This document shows, one piece after another, positions 1-9,705 of a DNA stretch of 64,000 nt. The notes beneath the pieces were generated by a model. The model was given only the letters and a program-made list of their open reading frames with translations. It had not been told where the DNA came from and made no database searches. How positions within the stretch are numbered: position 1 is the first letter of the stretch; every line of letters begins with the position of its first letter. Position numbers and translations under genes: made by a program. Origin of the DNA: Gadus chalcogrammus (lineage: Eukaryota > Chordata > Actinopteri > Gadiformes > Gadidae); contig NC_079427.1 of assembly GCF_026213295.1 (NCBI RefSeq), positions 32,553,200-32,617,199 of the forward strand. Direction: 5' to 3'.

Positions 1-560
1 TACTTATTTTTATGCATGGAAAACAGCGGCAATCAGATGAGGAATAGAAAGGAGAGAGTCATTCACCATTGTTCTCTTTCATGTTATCGTGTATTTTGGG
101 CTCTTTGGGAATCATTTGATATTTACATGAAAAACATCCCCATAATCTTCTGCTTTGTTGCAGTGTAATATGGAAGTCATAAAGCTTGTATTATTCTCTC
201 ATCATAACATAATTCTTATTCTGAAAACTAGACAGAGGGGATTCTTGTTCGTATTATGAATGGGATTTTATAGACACTTTTCTGATTCTCTTTTACCACT
301 ACCTGGATAACTACCTTCTGTCTCATTTGCAGGGAGTGATTTAGCGAACACCTGTGCGCCGTGGCGGCGGCCGGCAACGGCAGTACGCTGTGCTCAGTGA
401 ATGCGGTGATCCTGCTGCATTCCGTGTGTCCTTATGTTGCATTGACCTGTGGTAATTTATAATATCTCTTACTGTGACCTCCCTGTTGCTAGGCAACGCC
501 ACAGATGGGTTGTTGTGGTCTTCAAGGTCCTTGACGGGCACGCAGTCAGTACATCTTAAC
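1..560. other. Unassigned sequence, no supported gene
   Basis: AT-rich sequence up to about 330, then a GC-richer block (340-560). A 79-codon open frame lies on the minus strand at 341-580, but it runs into the neighbouring CT repeat and resembles nothing I recognise. I see no promoter, RNA gene or terminal repeat here. Confidence 0.4.
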
Positions 561-670
561 TCTCTCTCTCTCTCGGGCAACCTACCTACCTACCTCTCTC
601 TCTCGGGCAACCTACCTACCCCTCTCCCTCTCCCTCTCCCTCTCCCTCTCCCTCTCTCTCTCTCTCTCCA
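560..670 (+). repeat. Polypyrimidine simple-repeat array (CT tracts with CCTACC units)
   Basis: CT tracts alternate with a GGGCAACCTACCTACC-type unit and end in CCCTCT and CT runs. The composition matches the much larger arrays at 44.3-45.3 and 56.1-60.5 kb, so this is a small outlying member of the same repeat family. Confidence 0.85.
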
Positions 671-1048
671 CCACCTGTGAGGCCTCTCATTACTTTCACC
701 ACGTGGTCTTACCTTGCCCCCCCCCGCCTTTTTATTTAGCCGTTGTGTTATATCTCCCGGCTACCTCTCCACCCGACCCGCCGTCTTCAACTCCATCCTA
801 CTCTTTTTTAACATCCCTACCAATGCTCTCGTATCCTATCGGTGTGTTGCGATATGTACTCATTCATCTTGCAGTTTTTAAGGAGTGTCGTTTACTGTTG
901 GCTTTAATTGTGTTTTCAGGGCCAACCAACTTAAACTGTTTTTTAATAGATGTTACGCAATGCCCTAATCTGACTAACCTGTTATCTGCCTACAGCCACC
1001 ACCTGCTCCACTGCCTCACCTCCTCCTTCTCACAGCTGTCCATCCACC

Positions 1049-1370
1049 CCTCCTCTGGCTCCCAGGCTAACCACCCTCTCCACCCAGAAGGTGAGGGTCC
1101 TTCTCTCCCCTCCTCTGGCTCCCAGGCTAACCACCCTCTCCACCCAGAAGGTGAGGGTCCTACTCTCCCCTCCTCTGGCTCCCAGGCTACCCACCCTCCC
1201 CAACCAGAAGGTGAGGGTCCTACTCTCCCCTCCTCTGGCTCCCAGGCTACCCACCCTCCCCAACCAGAAGGTGAGGGTCCTACTCTCCCCTCCTCTGGCT
1301 CCCAGGCTACCTACCCTCTCCAACCAGAGGGTGAGGGTCCTACTCTCCCCTCCTCTGGTTCCCAGGGCAG
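1049..1370 (+). repeat. 60-bp minisatellite, five full copies plus a partial one
   Basis: Units begin at 1051, 1111, 1171, 1231, 1291 and 1351, spaced exactly 60 bp. They share CTCTGGCTCCCAGGCTA and CCAGAAGGTGAGGGTCC cores. Neighbouring copies differ by a few bases, as in local unequal exchange. Because 60 is a multiple of three, open frames persist on both strands, including a 239-codon frame at 703-1422. I read those frames as a by-product of the repeat. The array abuts a LINE 3' fragment and may be an expanded internal part of that element. Confidence 0.9.
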
Positions 1371-1420
1371 CAGGCTGGGGGCAGCGCCCCTAACTGACTC
1401 AACAACCCCCACATGCCATT

Positions 1421-1606
1421 GAAAAGGTGGAGCTGGACAACGTTTCCCATCCACTCCATGTTGCACTTGTCAAGCACAGGAGAACTTTCACTGCAACACT
1501 TATTCAACAAAAATGCACCACAGAGCGTCACAGGAAGTCATACCTCCCTGTTGCCATCAAACATTTAAAGTCCTTCCTCAGAGGGTCATACATTCTGCGT
1601 CCATAG
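1421..1606 (+). pseudogene. Non-LTR retrotransposon ORF2 C-terminal fragment
   Basis: Plus-strand translation from 1421 gives about 61 codons. It includes HPLHVALVKHRRTF, CTTERHRKSYLPVAIK and a final LRP before the stop at about 1604. This resembles the conserved C-terminal tail of fish LINE ORF2 proteins (the 'TERxRxSxLPxAI' ending of CR1/L2/Rex-type elements). No upstream RT is present, so this is a 5'-truncated copy. The clade is not settled by such a short tail. Confidence 0.55.
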
Positions 1607-1889
1607 ACTGGCACTTTGACTTACAGTTTTTTTCAATTGCTTGAACACATTTTGCAAAACTTGGCTCATTGTGTCAAAACTTAACAGTAATAAAAAAAGA
1701 TCGGTAAAAATGAATGATTATTATATATATTATAATTAAGAAAATAAAAATGCGTAAAATAGGCCACAGTTCTGCTCTGTGCGGAAGAGAATTGGCACTC
1801 CGAGAATTGGCGCACTTCCTTACAAGACCGGTAACCATAGCAATGCCGGTAAACAAAAGCAAGCAACCACGAACTTGCTCGCCTTCTCT

Positions 1890-2441
1890 GGGTGTGTTCG
1901 AAACCGCCTACTTGCTTACTACTCTTACTAACTATGACGTCAAATTGAGTAAGCAGAACGTAGTAAGCGAGTTTTAGGTAAGCGAGTAGTATCTGAATGT
2001 CTTCTACTTCCGGAAAGATTTTGTGTAAGCATCGCTAGCTTACTAGACGTACTCAACTGCCCCAGAATGCACTGCGTCTATTCAAAAGAACAGTGGAAGC
2101 AATGGCGCTAAACGGGGAGCCGCAGCAGCAGAGCCCACAGCCATACCGATGTAATTGTTTAATAATTGTTTTTAACGCATCACCGCAAATCCTTAGGTTG
2201 AAGATGTACTGTGACGTTAAATGTGACGTTTATTTATTTATAATATTTATTAACGGCGCCCGGCCGGTAGGTTATTGACACGTCATTTGATTCACGTCAT
2301 CTGAGTTGGCTAAGTAAGGACGGTCTTCTGAACGTCGATTACTCAAATGGATTACTCAATCATTATTCAAGGATTCGAGAAGTAAGCCAAATATTTAGTA
2401 GGTAGTAAGCAGTAAGCAAGTAGGTGGTTTCGAACACACCC
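1890..2441. mobile_element. Harbinger-like MITE with 3-bp TSD (TCT)
   Basis: The ends are inverted repeats: GGGTGTGTTCGAAACC at 1890 matches the reverse complement of the end at 2441, with one mismatch in about 26 bp. TCT flanks both sides. The pre-insertion sequence can be checked against a paralogue: joining 1881-1889 to 2445 onward reproduces the sequence around 27510-27525, which lacks the insert. It encodes nothing convincing. Terminal form and TSD length suggest PIF/Harbinger, although that superfamily usually duplicates TWA. Confidence 0.75.
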
Positions 2442-2444
2442 TCT

Positions 2445-2885
2445 TTCTGACGTGTCTTTAGGGTCATGCCATTAGACGTGGGGCCGCTCATATATCCCCC
2501 TACATTTCCGAAAATGGACTTGCCCTGCAAGCTGTTTATTGGATGAACGCATTTCCCAATCCCAGGAGTCTTTGCTCCATTCTACGTCAATTCAAGAACA
2601 AAGTAATTAAAGTAAACTGTAGTTCGTATTATTTATTTATGGCTATGAAAGTTCTGTAACGCCTGAATAATGAAGAATTAAATGAAGTAAAGAATAATAT
2701 AAATAAAAAACCATGAATGAGACATAGAGAGTAAGCAAGTGGTATAAATATTGGTTGGATGTTCGCGAGACATGTATTGTTTATTTCGGGGATTTTCACG
2801 GCATCTTGACGGGGAATAAATTATGCTCAGGGCAGGCTTGCAGACGCTTCGCGGCCGCTCACAACTGTGGGCCGGTCAAACTGAC
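2445..2885 (+). repeat. Fragment related to the interior of the hAT at 27216-28054
   Basis: Long blocks match 27500-27890, including CGTGGGGCC(G/A)CTCATATATC, the block around 2554-2590 (CATTTCCCAATCCCAGGAGT) and GTAAGCAAGTGGTATAAATA. A short piece upstream of the MITE (about 1835-1889) aligns to about 27448-27515. No hAT termini are visible here, so this is an internal remnant that received the MITE. Confidence 0.7.
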
Positions 2886-3334
2886 TTCGCAGACCGCTAC
2901 ACAATTGCGGGCCGGTCCACCTGACCTCGCTGGCCGGCCGGCCGACCGGGAAATCTCCCGATCGTCCCGACGGCCACTCCGCCTCTGTTCACATCTATGT
3001 CAAATTGAAACTATCGAAACCTAACAATCCTAAAATGATACACACTTGTATCATATGAATACATTTTCAGATCAGCAGCCACACACAGTCTTCCATATTC
3101 ACTGATTTTATTCAGTTCCACAGAAGGCACGTTCTCACAACAACCAAAGAATCAAATAATCGATAATATTAAATTCGGTTTAAGCAAAAATAAACAAGGC
3201 AATTGGAAAAACTGCAATTCACCCCTGTTATTAATCCATCATTACTTTGTTATTGATATATTCTTTGGCTTTGCCCTGCAGACTTTATTTTAACGATTTT
3301 TTTTTTTTACTTTTGTTTGATTGTCTGTATGTAT

Positions 3335-3412
3335 TCTTATTTGTAAAGTGTCTTTGAGTATTTAGAAAAGCGCTATGAAAAACCGATCAATTATTATTAT
3401 TACTTAAATAAA
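3335..3412 (+). repeat. LINE/SINE 3' tail
   Basis: The stretch contains TTGTAAAGTGTCTTTGAGTA and AGAAAAGCGCTATGAAA followed by (ATT)n. This is the typical 3' end of fish CR1/L2-type LINEs and the SINEs that borrow their tails. The body to the left (about 3030-3330) is AT-rich and I could not assign it. Confidence 0.6.
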
Positions 3413-3510
3413 GTATATTAATTAAATTATTAAACTGCAATACTCTGGACTAATTTCGAGACATTTATCTTTATGGTAGGGCCTACATTTCAACAAGCTA
3501 ATATGTAAGG

Positions 3511-4105
3511 CATAATGCCCGACGAGGTGTCCATTATCAGGAATTAATGGACGACGTGGAGGCGTGAACCGTCCGACGCGAAGCGGAGGACGGTTGCCTC
3601 CGCGAAGTCCATTAATTCCTGATAATGGACACCTCGAAGGGCATTATCCCGATTATACCACGGTCACTTACCAACGATGACCAAATTTAGACCATTCATT
3701 TATATTTTCATGCGTTTTACAATCCGAATATAAAGTTTTCCACAAAACATACATTTGTTTGCCTGGTTACGCCTGAGGGTCTGACTAATACCCGGAACCA
3801 CCATTACACGCCCGTTGGGTTCTCATGCAACGGAAACGTTGTTCACTCCTCCAGTAATTAGGACGGGCCATAGCTACGACTTTAGAACGGGAGGTAGCGG
3901 GAGGTATTATAGTCCGCTCAGCTTTGTTTTGTTTCCCGTTGCTATGGTTACTACTATTTTAGAGACGATACGCCAGCTAGCGCATTAATTGAGAACGGTA
4001 AACAGACAATTTGACGGAACTACTTGTCCAGGTGTCCGTATATCAGGAGTTAATGCACACCCTGCATCCAATCAGAATCGAGTATTCCCGCAGAGTACAA
4101 AATAA
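3511..4105. mobile_element. Unclassified DNA element with a large terminal hairpin
   Basis: 3511-3552 and 3607-3647 form a near-perfect 41-bp inverted repeat (two mismatches) with shorter arms (GGAGGC/GCCTCC, CCGTCC/GGACGG) inside. A diverged version of the arm (AGGTGTCCGTATATCAGG) recurs at about 4030-4060, next to the L1 junction at 4106, which suggests it marks the other end. No open frame or clear TSD was seen. Confidence 0.5.
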
Positions 4106-4219
4106 CATCATCTGCCAGAAGATTAATTGTATGAAATGTCTGACCCACCTGAAAGCCCTTTATGTCAGGATCTTGTCTTGCTTCAGCTAGAGGCTCAATT
4201 GTCAAGACAAAAAGTCCTG
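4106..4219 (-). pseudogene. L1 ORF2 fragment: RT catalytic segment
   Basis: Minus-strand translation reads LFVLTIEPLAEARQDPDIKG, followed by LLADDVILYSAG. The ADD triplet of the L1 reverse transcriptase palm is intact. The frame is lost at about 4106, where the sequence becomes the hairpin element. The other end stops at the CTG target duplication of the MITE. Confidence 0.85.
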
Positions 4220-4895
4220 GGCTGCATCCGAATACCTAGTACATACTATTTCTGTCTAGTGTCTACTACTTGACCATACTACACTTGACTGTGTAGTACG
4301 GTCTATAGACATGCGTAGAACGCCTCCGAATGCCGCCGAAACTCCACCGGATGTTTGGAGATGACGTATCTCCCCCCAGATGGCGGCAAAATGTACCTGT
4401 TTTCCGTCTTGTTATCGTTGCTATTAAATAAAAAAATGTCTCTTTCTACGCGAATGTCTCTTGAAATGGATATCTCTGCTAGAAGGCGTCGTCGTCGGTC
4501 ATCTCGTAGAGCGACTTACCGGCAGGTTATGTTGTATATATGTGGAAATTTGGTAAGTCATTTTTTTGGAATAATAATAATACATTTACAGTTATTTTTT
4601 ACTCCGTGAAAAAGACGATTGAAGTTAATTTTTCCTTTTTTATTGAACACACACACACACGAATAAAAAGCCGCTGTTGGTGGTGTCGGGTCAGCTCTTC
4701 TTCGTTTGTTACCAGACTCCGGTTGCATTGTGGGATAGCGTAGTGTGGTCCGTGGTTCACTTTGGCGGTAGTATGCATTCGGAAATGACTTCCGTACTAC
4801 AGAATGCATACTACAGTATTCGGACGCGCTAGATTTTTCGCATACTACAAAATGCATACTATATAGTATGCAAGTACGAGTATTCGGATGCAGCC
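4220..4895. mobile_element. Harbinger-like MITE with 3-bp TSD (CTG)
   Basis: GGCTGCATCCGAATAC at 4220 is matched by its reverse complement ending at 4895, and CTG sits on both sides (4217-4219, 4896-4898). The interior repeats CATACTA motifs near the right end. An 84-codon plus-strand frame (4355-4609) contains an arginine-rich stretch (ARRRRRRSSRRATYRQ) that I do not recognise. The TIR resembles that of the MITE at 1890 and of the element at 32816. One TSD copy plus the flanks restores the L1 frame exactly. Confidence 0.85.
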
Positions 4896-4898
4896 CTG

Positions 4899-4994
4899 GA
4901 GACAGAGGGCATCCATGTCGATTTGATCTACCTAAAGGGAATGTAGATGAAATCTGTCCATTTGTGCTGATTCTTGCCTGGGGTTTATGGTATA
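4899..4994 (-). pseudogene. L1 ORF2 fragment between MITE and Gypsy
   Basis: Minus-strand translation gives HKPQARISTNGQISSTFPLG, then SNRHGCPLSP. This is the 'xxSxxTNGxxSxxFPLxRGxRQGCPLSP' stretch of L1 RT. It joins the piece beginning at 9706 once the GTATA duplication of the Gypsy is collapsed. The usual RQGCP arginine-glutamine is RH here. Confidence 0.85.
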
Positions 4995-5211
4995 TGTTAC
5001 ATCTATACTGTTAACTTACTTTCAGGATTAAACCTATGAACTTAACAGCGAATTAAATCAATCACTCCGAGACCGTTTCAACCATGCGTGTCCTCTTTAC
5101 TTGTTTACTTTTCAACTGCCTCATAGTCTTCCGGTGCGTCACATCAACACATTCCTGAGCACAACAAATAATACGTTCCCACATTGCTGCATGGTAATTC
5201 AGTACATGACA
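4995..5211 (-). repeat. 3' LTR of the Gypsy element
   Basis: A 217-bp direct repeat with its partner at 9484-9700. On the minus strand it begins TGTCATGTACTG and ends ATGTAACA. Confidence 0.95.
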
Positions 5212-5222
5212 TCCCCCTTTTA
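5212..5222 (-). other. Polypurine tract
   Basis: The minus strand reads AAAAGGGGGA immediately before the 3' LTR, the expected plus-strand primer of an LTR retrotransposon. Confidence 0.8.
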
Positions 5223-5504
5223 CTTGGATCAGAACTTAATGTCATCAGAAACCCAAATCAATACCTGTTGTAATTAAAACTCGTAGCTCTGCTATTAATC
5301 AACTCATCTCTAGAAAAACTTCACATTGTAACTTATGTAAATGAACCTTTATCTGAAAATGATTTCTTATTCTTCGAATTTTCCCATTAACCATTGCATT
5401 AACTATTCACCAAGGTATCTATTTAAAACTGCAAACACCTCAGTTAACAAGAACGGTCAACTGTATTTCCATATAAGCAAATTAATTAACTCATTGCCAC
5501 TGTA

Positions 5505-8500
5505 TTAAATCGTCACAAAGTCTTTCAGTCTCTCGGGAGGCTTCCTTTGCCTCTGAGGTCTCGAGACAGGTGTAGCATGTCCGTCGGGCACAGCTGGCAC
5601 AGCTGGACCGTCGTGAGAGTTCATGGCCTGCTGTTGCGCTGGGTAGTCTGGTGCGCTCGCGTCTTCCCGTTCGTGCTGGCTTGTGATGTACTTTTTCACG
5701 TAAGTTGTGTTCCGGCTGTATTGAGCTCCCTCCGGGGATTCTACAGTCACTTGGTTGCCGTGTTTGTGGATTACTGTGTGTGGTGTTTTGTTGAAGTTTG
5801 TGCTGACTTTGTCCACCTTTTCTTGTTTTAGCAGCACTGTGTCTCCCACAGCCACATCAGAGTGCTCCGCTTTTCTCCGATCGTCTGCGTAAAGTTTGTA
5901 CTGTCCTTTTTGTTCTCCATCTCGGTCTTGCAGTTCAAAGTCCATGAATGTTGGTGTAATCTCAGGCAGCTTCCCTCTCATCTTTCTGTTGAATAAGAGT
6001 TCGGCTGGACTTTTTCCTGTGGTGTTGTGCGCAATTCCCCGATACACTGTGACGTATCGCCTGAGTTCTTTCTGCCATTCCAATCCGGCAGATTGCGCGA
6101 TTCTGATTCGTTTCATGAGCGAGCTGTTCTGGCGCTCGACTTCGCCGTTTGCTTGGGCCCATTTTGGTGTTGTTTTGAGATGTACAATTCCTTTCTCTGC
6201 ACAGTATTCACGAAACTCGTCGGACTTGAACTGTGGCCCGTTGTCAGATCTTAGTGTCATTGGAAGTCCGTGTCGGCTGAACATGTTCTCGAGGCTGTCG
6301 ATGACTTTGTCAGTTGTCGTAGAGGTAAGAACTTCATATTCATAATACCTGCTGTAATAGTCCACTGCGACTAGAATCGAATGTTTTGATGGTAAGGGCC
6401 CGAGTAAATCAACAGCTAGAGCCTGCCATGGCCCTTCGGGAAGTGTAGTTGGTCTGAGTGGTTCGGGTGCGTCTGGGCGTGACGTGATCTGACACCCGTG
6501 GCATGATTTGCAATATTTCTCCGCCGCCCTATCCATCCCTGGCCACCACACTTTAGTTCTGAGATGCTGTTTTGTGCCCACTATGCCCAAATGTCCTTCA
6601 TGCGCCAGCGTAAGCGCTCTTGAGCGTAGAGTGCTGGGAAGCACAATGCGCGTCCCCCTCAGAACTATGTATCCTATTACGCACAGTTCAGCTGCAGTAG
6701 GTGCATATGGAAAACATTTCTCAAAGTGTCCTGTCTTTATGGCCTCTCTAACCTCGTTCAGCTCCGGGTCGGTTTTTGAGGCTTCTTCCACCTCTCTCGC
6801 TGTCAGTGCCCTGGGGGTGGCATTCACCGCAACAAACCGCACATATTCCTCCGCTTCGTGTGCGTGTTTTCCCTTGAGGGCTGTTTCCCCCATCAGCCTC
6901 GACAGTGAGTCCGCAATGTTTTTCTTGCCAGCCACATGCACCACCTTGAAGTTGTATGGTTGTAGCCGCAAGACCCATCTCTCCACCCGGGCACAGGGTT
7001 TTGAGCGCGGGCTGTAGATTGCCTCCAGCGGCTTATGATCAGTCACAAGCTCAAACTGTCGGCCGTACACATAAGGGTGCAACCGTTCACAAGCCCACAC
7101 AAGAGCTAAGGCCTCCTTCTCCGTTTGAGAGTACCTTTTTTCACAGTCACTCAAGCTCCGACTGACGTAGTATATCGGAACCCTCTCGCCTAGTTGACTC
7201 TGCACAAGCACAGCACCGAGGCCAACAGGGCTCGCATCTGCGATGACTTGTGTAGGTGCGTCTTTGTCGAAGAATGCCAGAGTTCCAGCCTTTGCCAGTG
7301 CCCCTTTCAGCTCACTGAACGCTTTTCTCTGTTCTTCGCCGAACACGAACTCCGTGTCCTTTTTGATCAGACGTCGTAGAGGTTCTGACACCGTTGCAAA
7401 GTCTGGAATGAATCTGCTGCTATAGCTCACCAGACCAAGGAAACTTCTCACTTCCGACGCACTTTCAGGCTCTCTGGCTTCAGCTATCGCTCTGACTCTC
7501 TCTGCAGTCGGTCCGATGCCCTTGTCTGTCAGCAGTATTCCCATGAAGACCAAACGATCCATGTTGAACTCACACTTGTCTCCATTCAAGGTAAGTCCAC
7601 ACTGTTGTAGTCGCTCCATGACAGCATGCAAACGCTGATGATGTGTCTCTGGATCCGCAGCGTGAACAACGATATCGTCCGAGATGTTTTCGACACCCTC
7701 TATTCCAGCGAGTGCCGAGGCGATTTTGTGTTGATATTGCTCGCTGGCCGAAGACACGCCAAAGATCAGCCGCTTGTATCTGTATACTCCGTTGTGTATG
7801 GCGAATGTTGTGATCTGACGGGAGGCTGGGGTTAGTTCTAACTGGTGGTAGCCCCATTTCAGGTCCAGTTTGCTGAAGACTTTGGATCCATTCATTCCCT
7901 GCAGGATTTCATCCACTGTTGGAATGGGATACCGCTCCCGTATGATGGCTTGGTTGGCCTGACGCATGTCTAAGCACAGTCTTATCTCTGAGTTTGCTTT
8001 CGGCACAATGACAACTGGGTTGACCCACGGGGTCGGTCCCCTGACCTCTTCTATAATGTCCATATTTAACAGCTCTTTAATTTTGTTTTCCACAGGTCCC
8101 CTCAGGTTAAACGGTATCCGCCGTAAGGGCTGAGCTACCGGCTGGATGTCGGGGTTGATGTAAAGACTGATTTGTTTGGTGTTCAGCTTTCCTACACCCT
8201 GGAAAACGTCTGGATACTGTGATCGCATGGACTGTTTCAGGTCTTGCACTGTAGCTATGTCTGTGCCAATTCGCAATACTCCCAATTTCGCGGCGGTGTC
8301 CCTGCCTAACAGTGACTCCCCATGTCCCTGAATGACTGTGAATTCGACTTGCTCGCTAGCGTTTCCGACCGTTACCTCACATTTAAAAGCCCCCTTTACG
8401 GGTAGTGGCTGGTTGGAGGAGTATGCGTATAGTTTCCTCTCTGACCCCACCACATAAGACTGGCACTGGATTTTCTGCTTCTTTAACTTTTCCCATGTGC

Positions 8501-9458
8501 CCTCGTCCACTACGTTACATGTAGCCCCAGAGTCAATCAACATGTTCAGATGTACCCCTCCCAGGCACATATCCAAGCTGTTCTGTGCTGAGCCATCCTT
8601 AACCACAAAGGCGTATTCGGCTTGTTCTGTAACGTTATTAACTGTTTGTTTTTTAGATTTACACACTTTTGAAAAGTGGTCTTTCCCGTCATATTTATGG
8701 CACTTTTTTCCCCTAGCGGGACAACTAGAGTCCTTGCCAAAGTGACCCGTGTTGCCACATCTGTAGCAACGTTGCTCCAACTTACTTGTTTGCTGGCTTT
8801 GTTTTTTTTTGAAAATTTCGCTCCCGCGTTTTTGCCCTATGTGATTCACCGTCTCAGTCTTTCCCGTTGCAGCTCCCTCATGCGACGGAGACATTTGTTG
8901 CTCCACCCGCTCACACAGCATTGCCACCTCCAAGGCACGTACGAGAGTGAGACCGTTACCTTCCTCGAGCAGCCTTCGTCGCACGTAGGTCGATGAGCAC
9001 CTCGCCATCACCGCATCTCGTATCTGGTTGTCCGTGTCCGCCCCAAATGCACAGTCCCTTCCCGCTTGCCTGAGTCTCGTCACAAATTGCTGCACAGTCT
9101 CTGCATGCTGCTGTGTAACTGCGTGAAACTCTTGCCGCGCAAATGTAACATTTACCCTGGGCACAAAGTAGTCGTCCAGAGCTAACACTGCGCGTCCATA
9201 ATCCGCTGGTTCCCCTGTATCAGGTAAAGTCAAGAAAATGTCCTGGACATCTGGTCCGGCATGGTGCAAAAGTAATGCCCTCCTTCGTTGTAAGGTCGCT
9301 GCAGGTGTATCTTCGCCGACAATGAGTCCCTTTCCGTCGGCATAGAGTTCGAAGGACGTTAGCCATCTCGTCCATCGCCGACCTAGCGTTGCTGGATCCG
9401 AGAAGCAGTCGAACAATAAAAGTTTTCCACTTTTATCCATCCTCTTTTCTTTTTCCAC
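5505..9458 (-). CDS. Gag-Pol polyprotein of the Gypsy element
   Basis: A 1317-residue single frame. Residues 1-220 are gag-like. A first zinc knuckle (C231, C234, H239, C246) is followed by a second, CxxY-x4-H-x4-C (253-266), that lacks its second cysteine. The retropepsin signature is DSGA (309-312). RT spans about 440-650, with SDD at 593-595 where most Gypsy elements have Y/F-x-DD. RNase H runs about 735-855. Integrase has a zinc-binding set H956/H965/C986/C989 and a D1017-D1072-E1108 core with exact D,D35E spacing. The C-terminus has no obvious chromodomain. Gag and pol share one frame, so no frameshift is needed. The layout resembles mag/SURL-like Gypsy lineages. I chose the first ATG after the LTR leader. 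It appears full length and possibly functional. Confidence 0.95.
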   Translation of the reverse strand: MEKEKRMDKSGKLLLFDCFSDPATLGRRWTRWLTSFELYADGKGLIVGEDTPAATLQRRRALLLHHAGPDVQDIFLTLPDTGEPADYGRAVLALDDYFVPRVNVTFARQEFHAVTQQHAETVQQFVTRLRQAGRDCAFGADTDNQIRDAVMARCSSTYVRRRLLEEGNGLTLVRALEVAMLCERVEQQMSPSHEGAATGKTETVNHIGQKRGSEIFKKKQSQQTSKLEQRCYRCGNTGHFGKDSSCPARGKKCHKYDGKDHFSKVCKSKKQTVNNVTEQAEYAFVVKDGSAQNSLDMCLGGVHLNMLIDSGATCNVVDEGTWEKLKKQKIQCQSYVVGSERKLYAYSSNQPLPVKGAFKCEVTVGNASEQVEFTVIQGHGESLLGRDTAAKLGVLRIGTDIATVQDLKQSMRSQYPDVFQGVGKLNTKQISLYINPDIQPVAQPLRRIPFNLRGPVENKIKELLNMDIIEEVRGPTPWVNPVVIVPKANSEIRLCLDMRQANQAIIRERYPIPTVDEILQGMNGSKVFSKLDLKWGYHQLELTPASRQITTFAIHNGVYRYKRLIFGVSSASEQYQHKIASALAGIEGVENISDDIVVHAADPETHHQRLHAVMERLQQCGLTLNGDKCEFNMDRLVFMGILLTDKGIGPTAERVRAIAEAREPESASEVRSFLGLVSYSSRFIPDFATVSEPLRRLIKKDTEFVFGEEQRKAFSELKGALAKAGTLAFFDKDAPTQVIADASPVGLGAVLVQSQLGERVPIYYVSRSLSDCEKRYSQTEKEALALVWACERLHPYVYGRQFELVTDHKPLEAIYSPRSKPCARVERWVLRLQPYNFKVVHVAGKKNIADSLSRLMGETALKGKHAHEAEEYVRFVAVNATPRALTAREVEEASKTDPELNEVREAIKTGHFEKCFPYAPTAAELCVIGYIVLRGTRIVLPSTLRSRALTLAHEGHLGIVGTKQHLRTKVWWPGMDRAAEKYCKSCHGCQITSRPDAPEPLRPTTLPEGPWQALAVDLLGPLPSKHSILVAVDYYSRYYEYEVLTSTTTDKVIDSLENMFSRHGLPMTLRSDNGPQFKSDEFREYCAEKGIVHLKTTPKWAQANGEVERQNSSLMKRIRIAQSAGLEWQKELRRYVTVYRGIAHNTTGKSPAELLFNRKMRGKLPEITPTFMDFELQDRDGEQKGQYKLYADDRRKAEHSDVAVGDTVLLKQEKVDKVSTNFNKTPHTVIHKHGNQVTVESPEGAQYSRNTTYVKKYITSQHEREDASAPDYPAQQQAMNSHDGPAVPAVPDGHATPVSRPQRQRKPPERLKDFVTI

Positions 9459-9463
9459 GCGTA

Positions 9464-9483
9464 GTCGCTATCCTCGTCGCCAA
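9464..9483 (-). other. Probable tRNA primer-binding site
   Basis: Directly downstream of the 5' LTR the minus strand reads TTGGCGACGAGGATAG. A TGGCGACGAG start is common in Gypsy elements. Which tRNA would prime cannot be decided by eye. Confidence 0.65.
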
Positions 9484-9700
9484 TGTTACATCTATACTGT
9501 TAACTTACTTTCAGGATTAAACCTATGAACTTAACAGCGAATTAAATCAATCACTCCGAGACCGTTTCAACCATGTGTGTCCTCTTTACTTGTTTACTTT
9601 TCAACTGCCTCATAGTCTTCCGGTGCGTCACATCAACACATTCCTGAGTACAACAAATAATACGTTCCCACATTGCTGCATGGTAATTCAGTACATGACA
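9484..9700 (-). repeat. 5' LTR of the Gypsy element
   Basis: Partner of 4995-5211 with two apparent differences. It should hold the promoter of the element, but no clear TATA box was identified. Confidence 0.95.
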
Positions 9701-9705
9701 GTATA

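Larger units (their letters stand above)
4995..9700 (-). mobile_element. Complete Gypsy-type LTR retrotransposon
   Basis: A 4706-bp element with 217-bp LTRs (4995-5211 and 9484-9700), TG...CA ends and an exact 5-bp duplication, GTATA (4990-4994, 9701-9705). By eye the LTRs differ at only two sites (C/T near 5084/9573 and near 5159/9648). One uninterrupted gag-pol frame runs on the minus strand. Very similar LTRs and an intact frame indicate recent insertion. It sits in the L1 RT frame. Confidence 0.96.

Noticed and set aside
703..1422. 239-codon open frame with repeated proline/serine-rich units
   Set aside because: The second half is the 60-bp minisatellite and the first half is low-complexity C/T-rich DNA. 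No domain, and the opposite strand is equally open.
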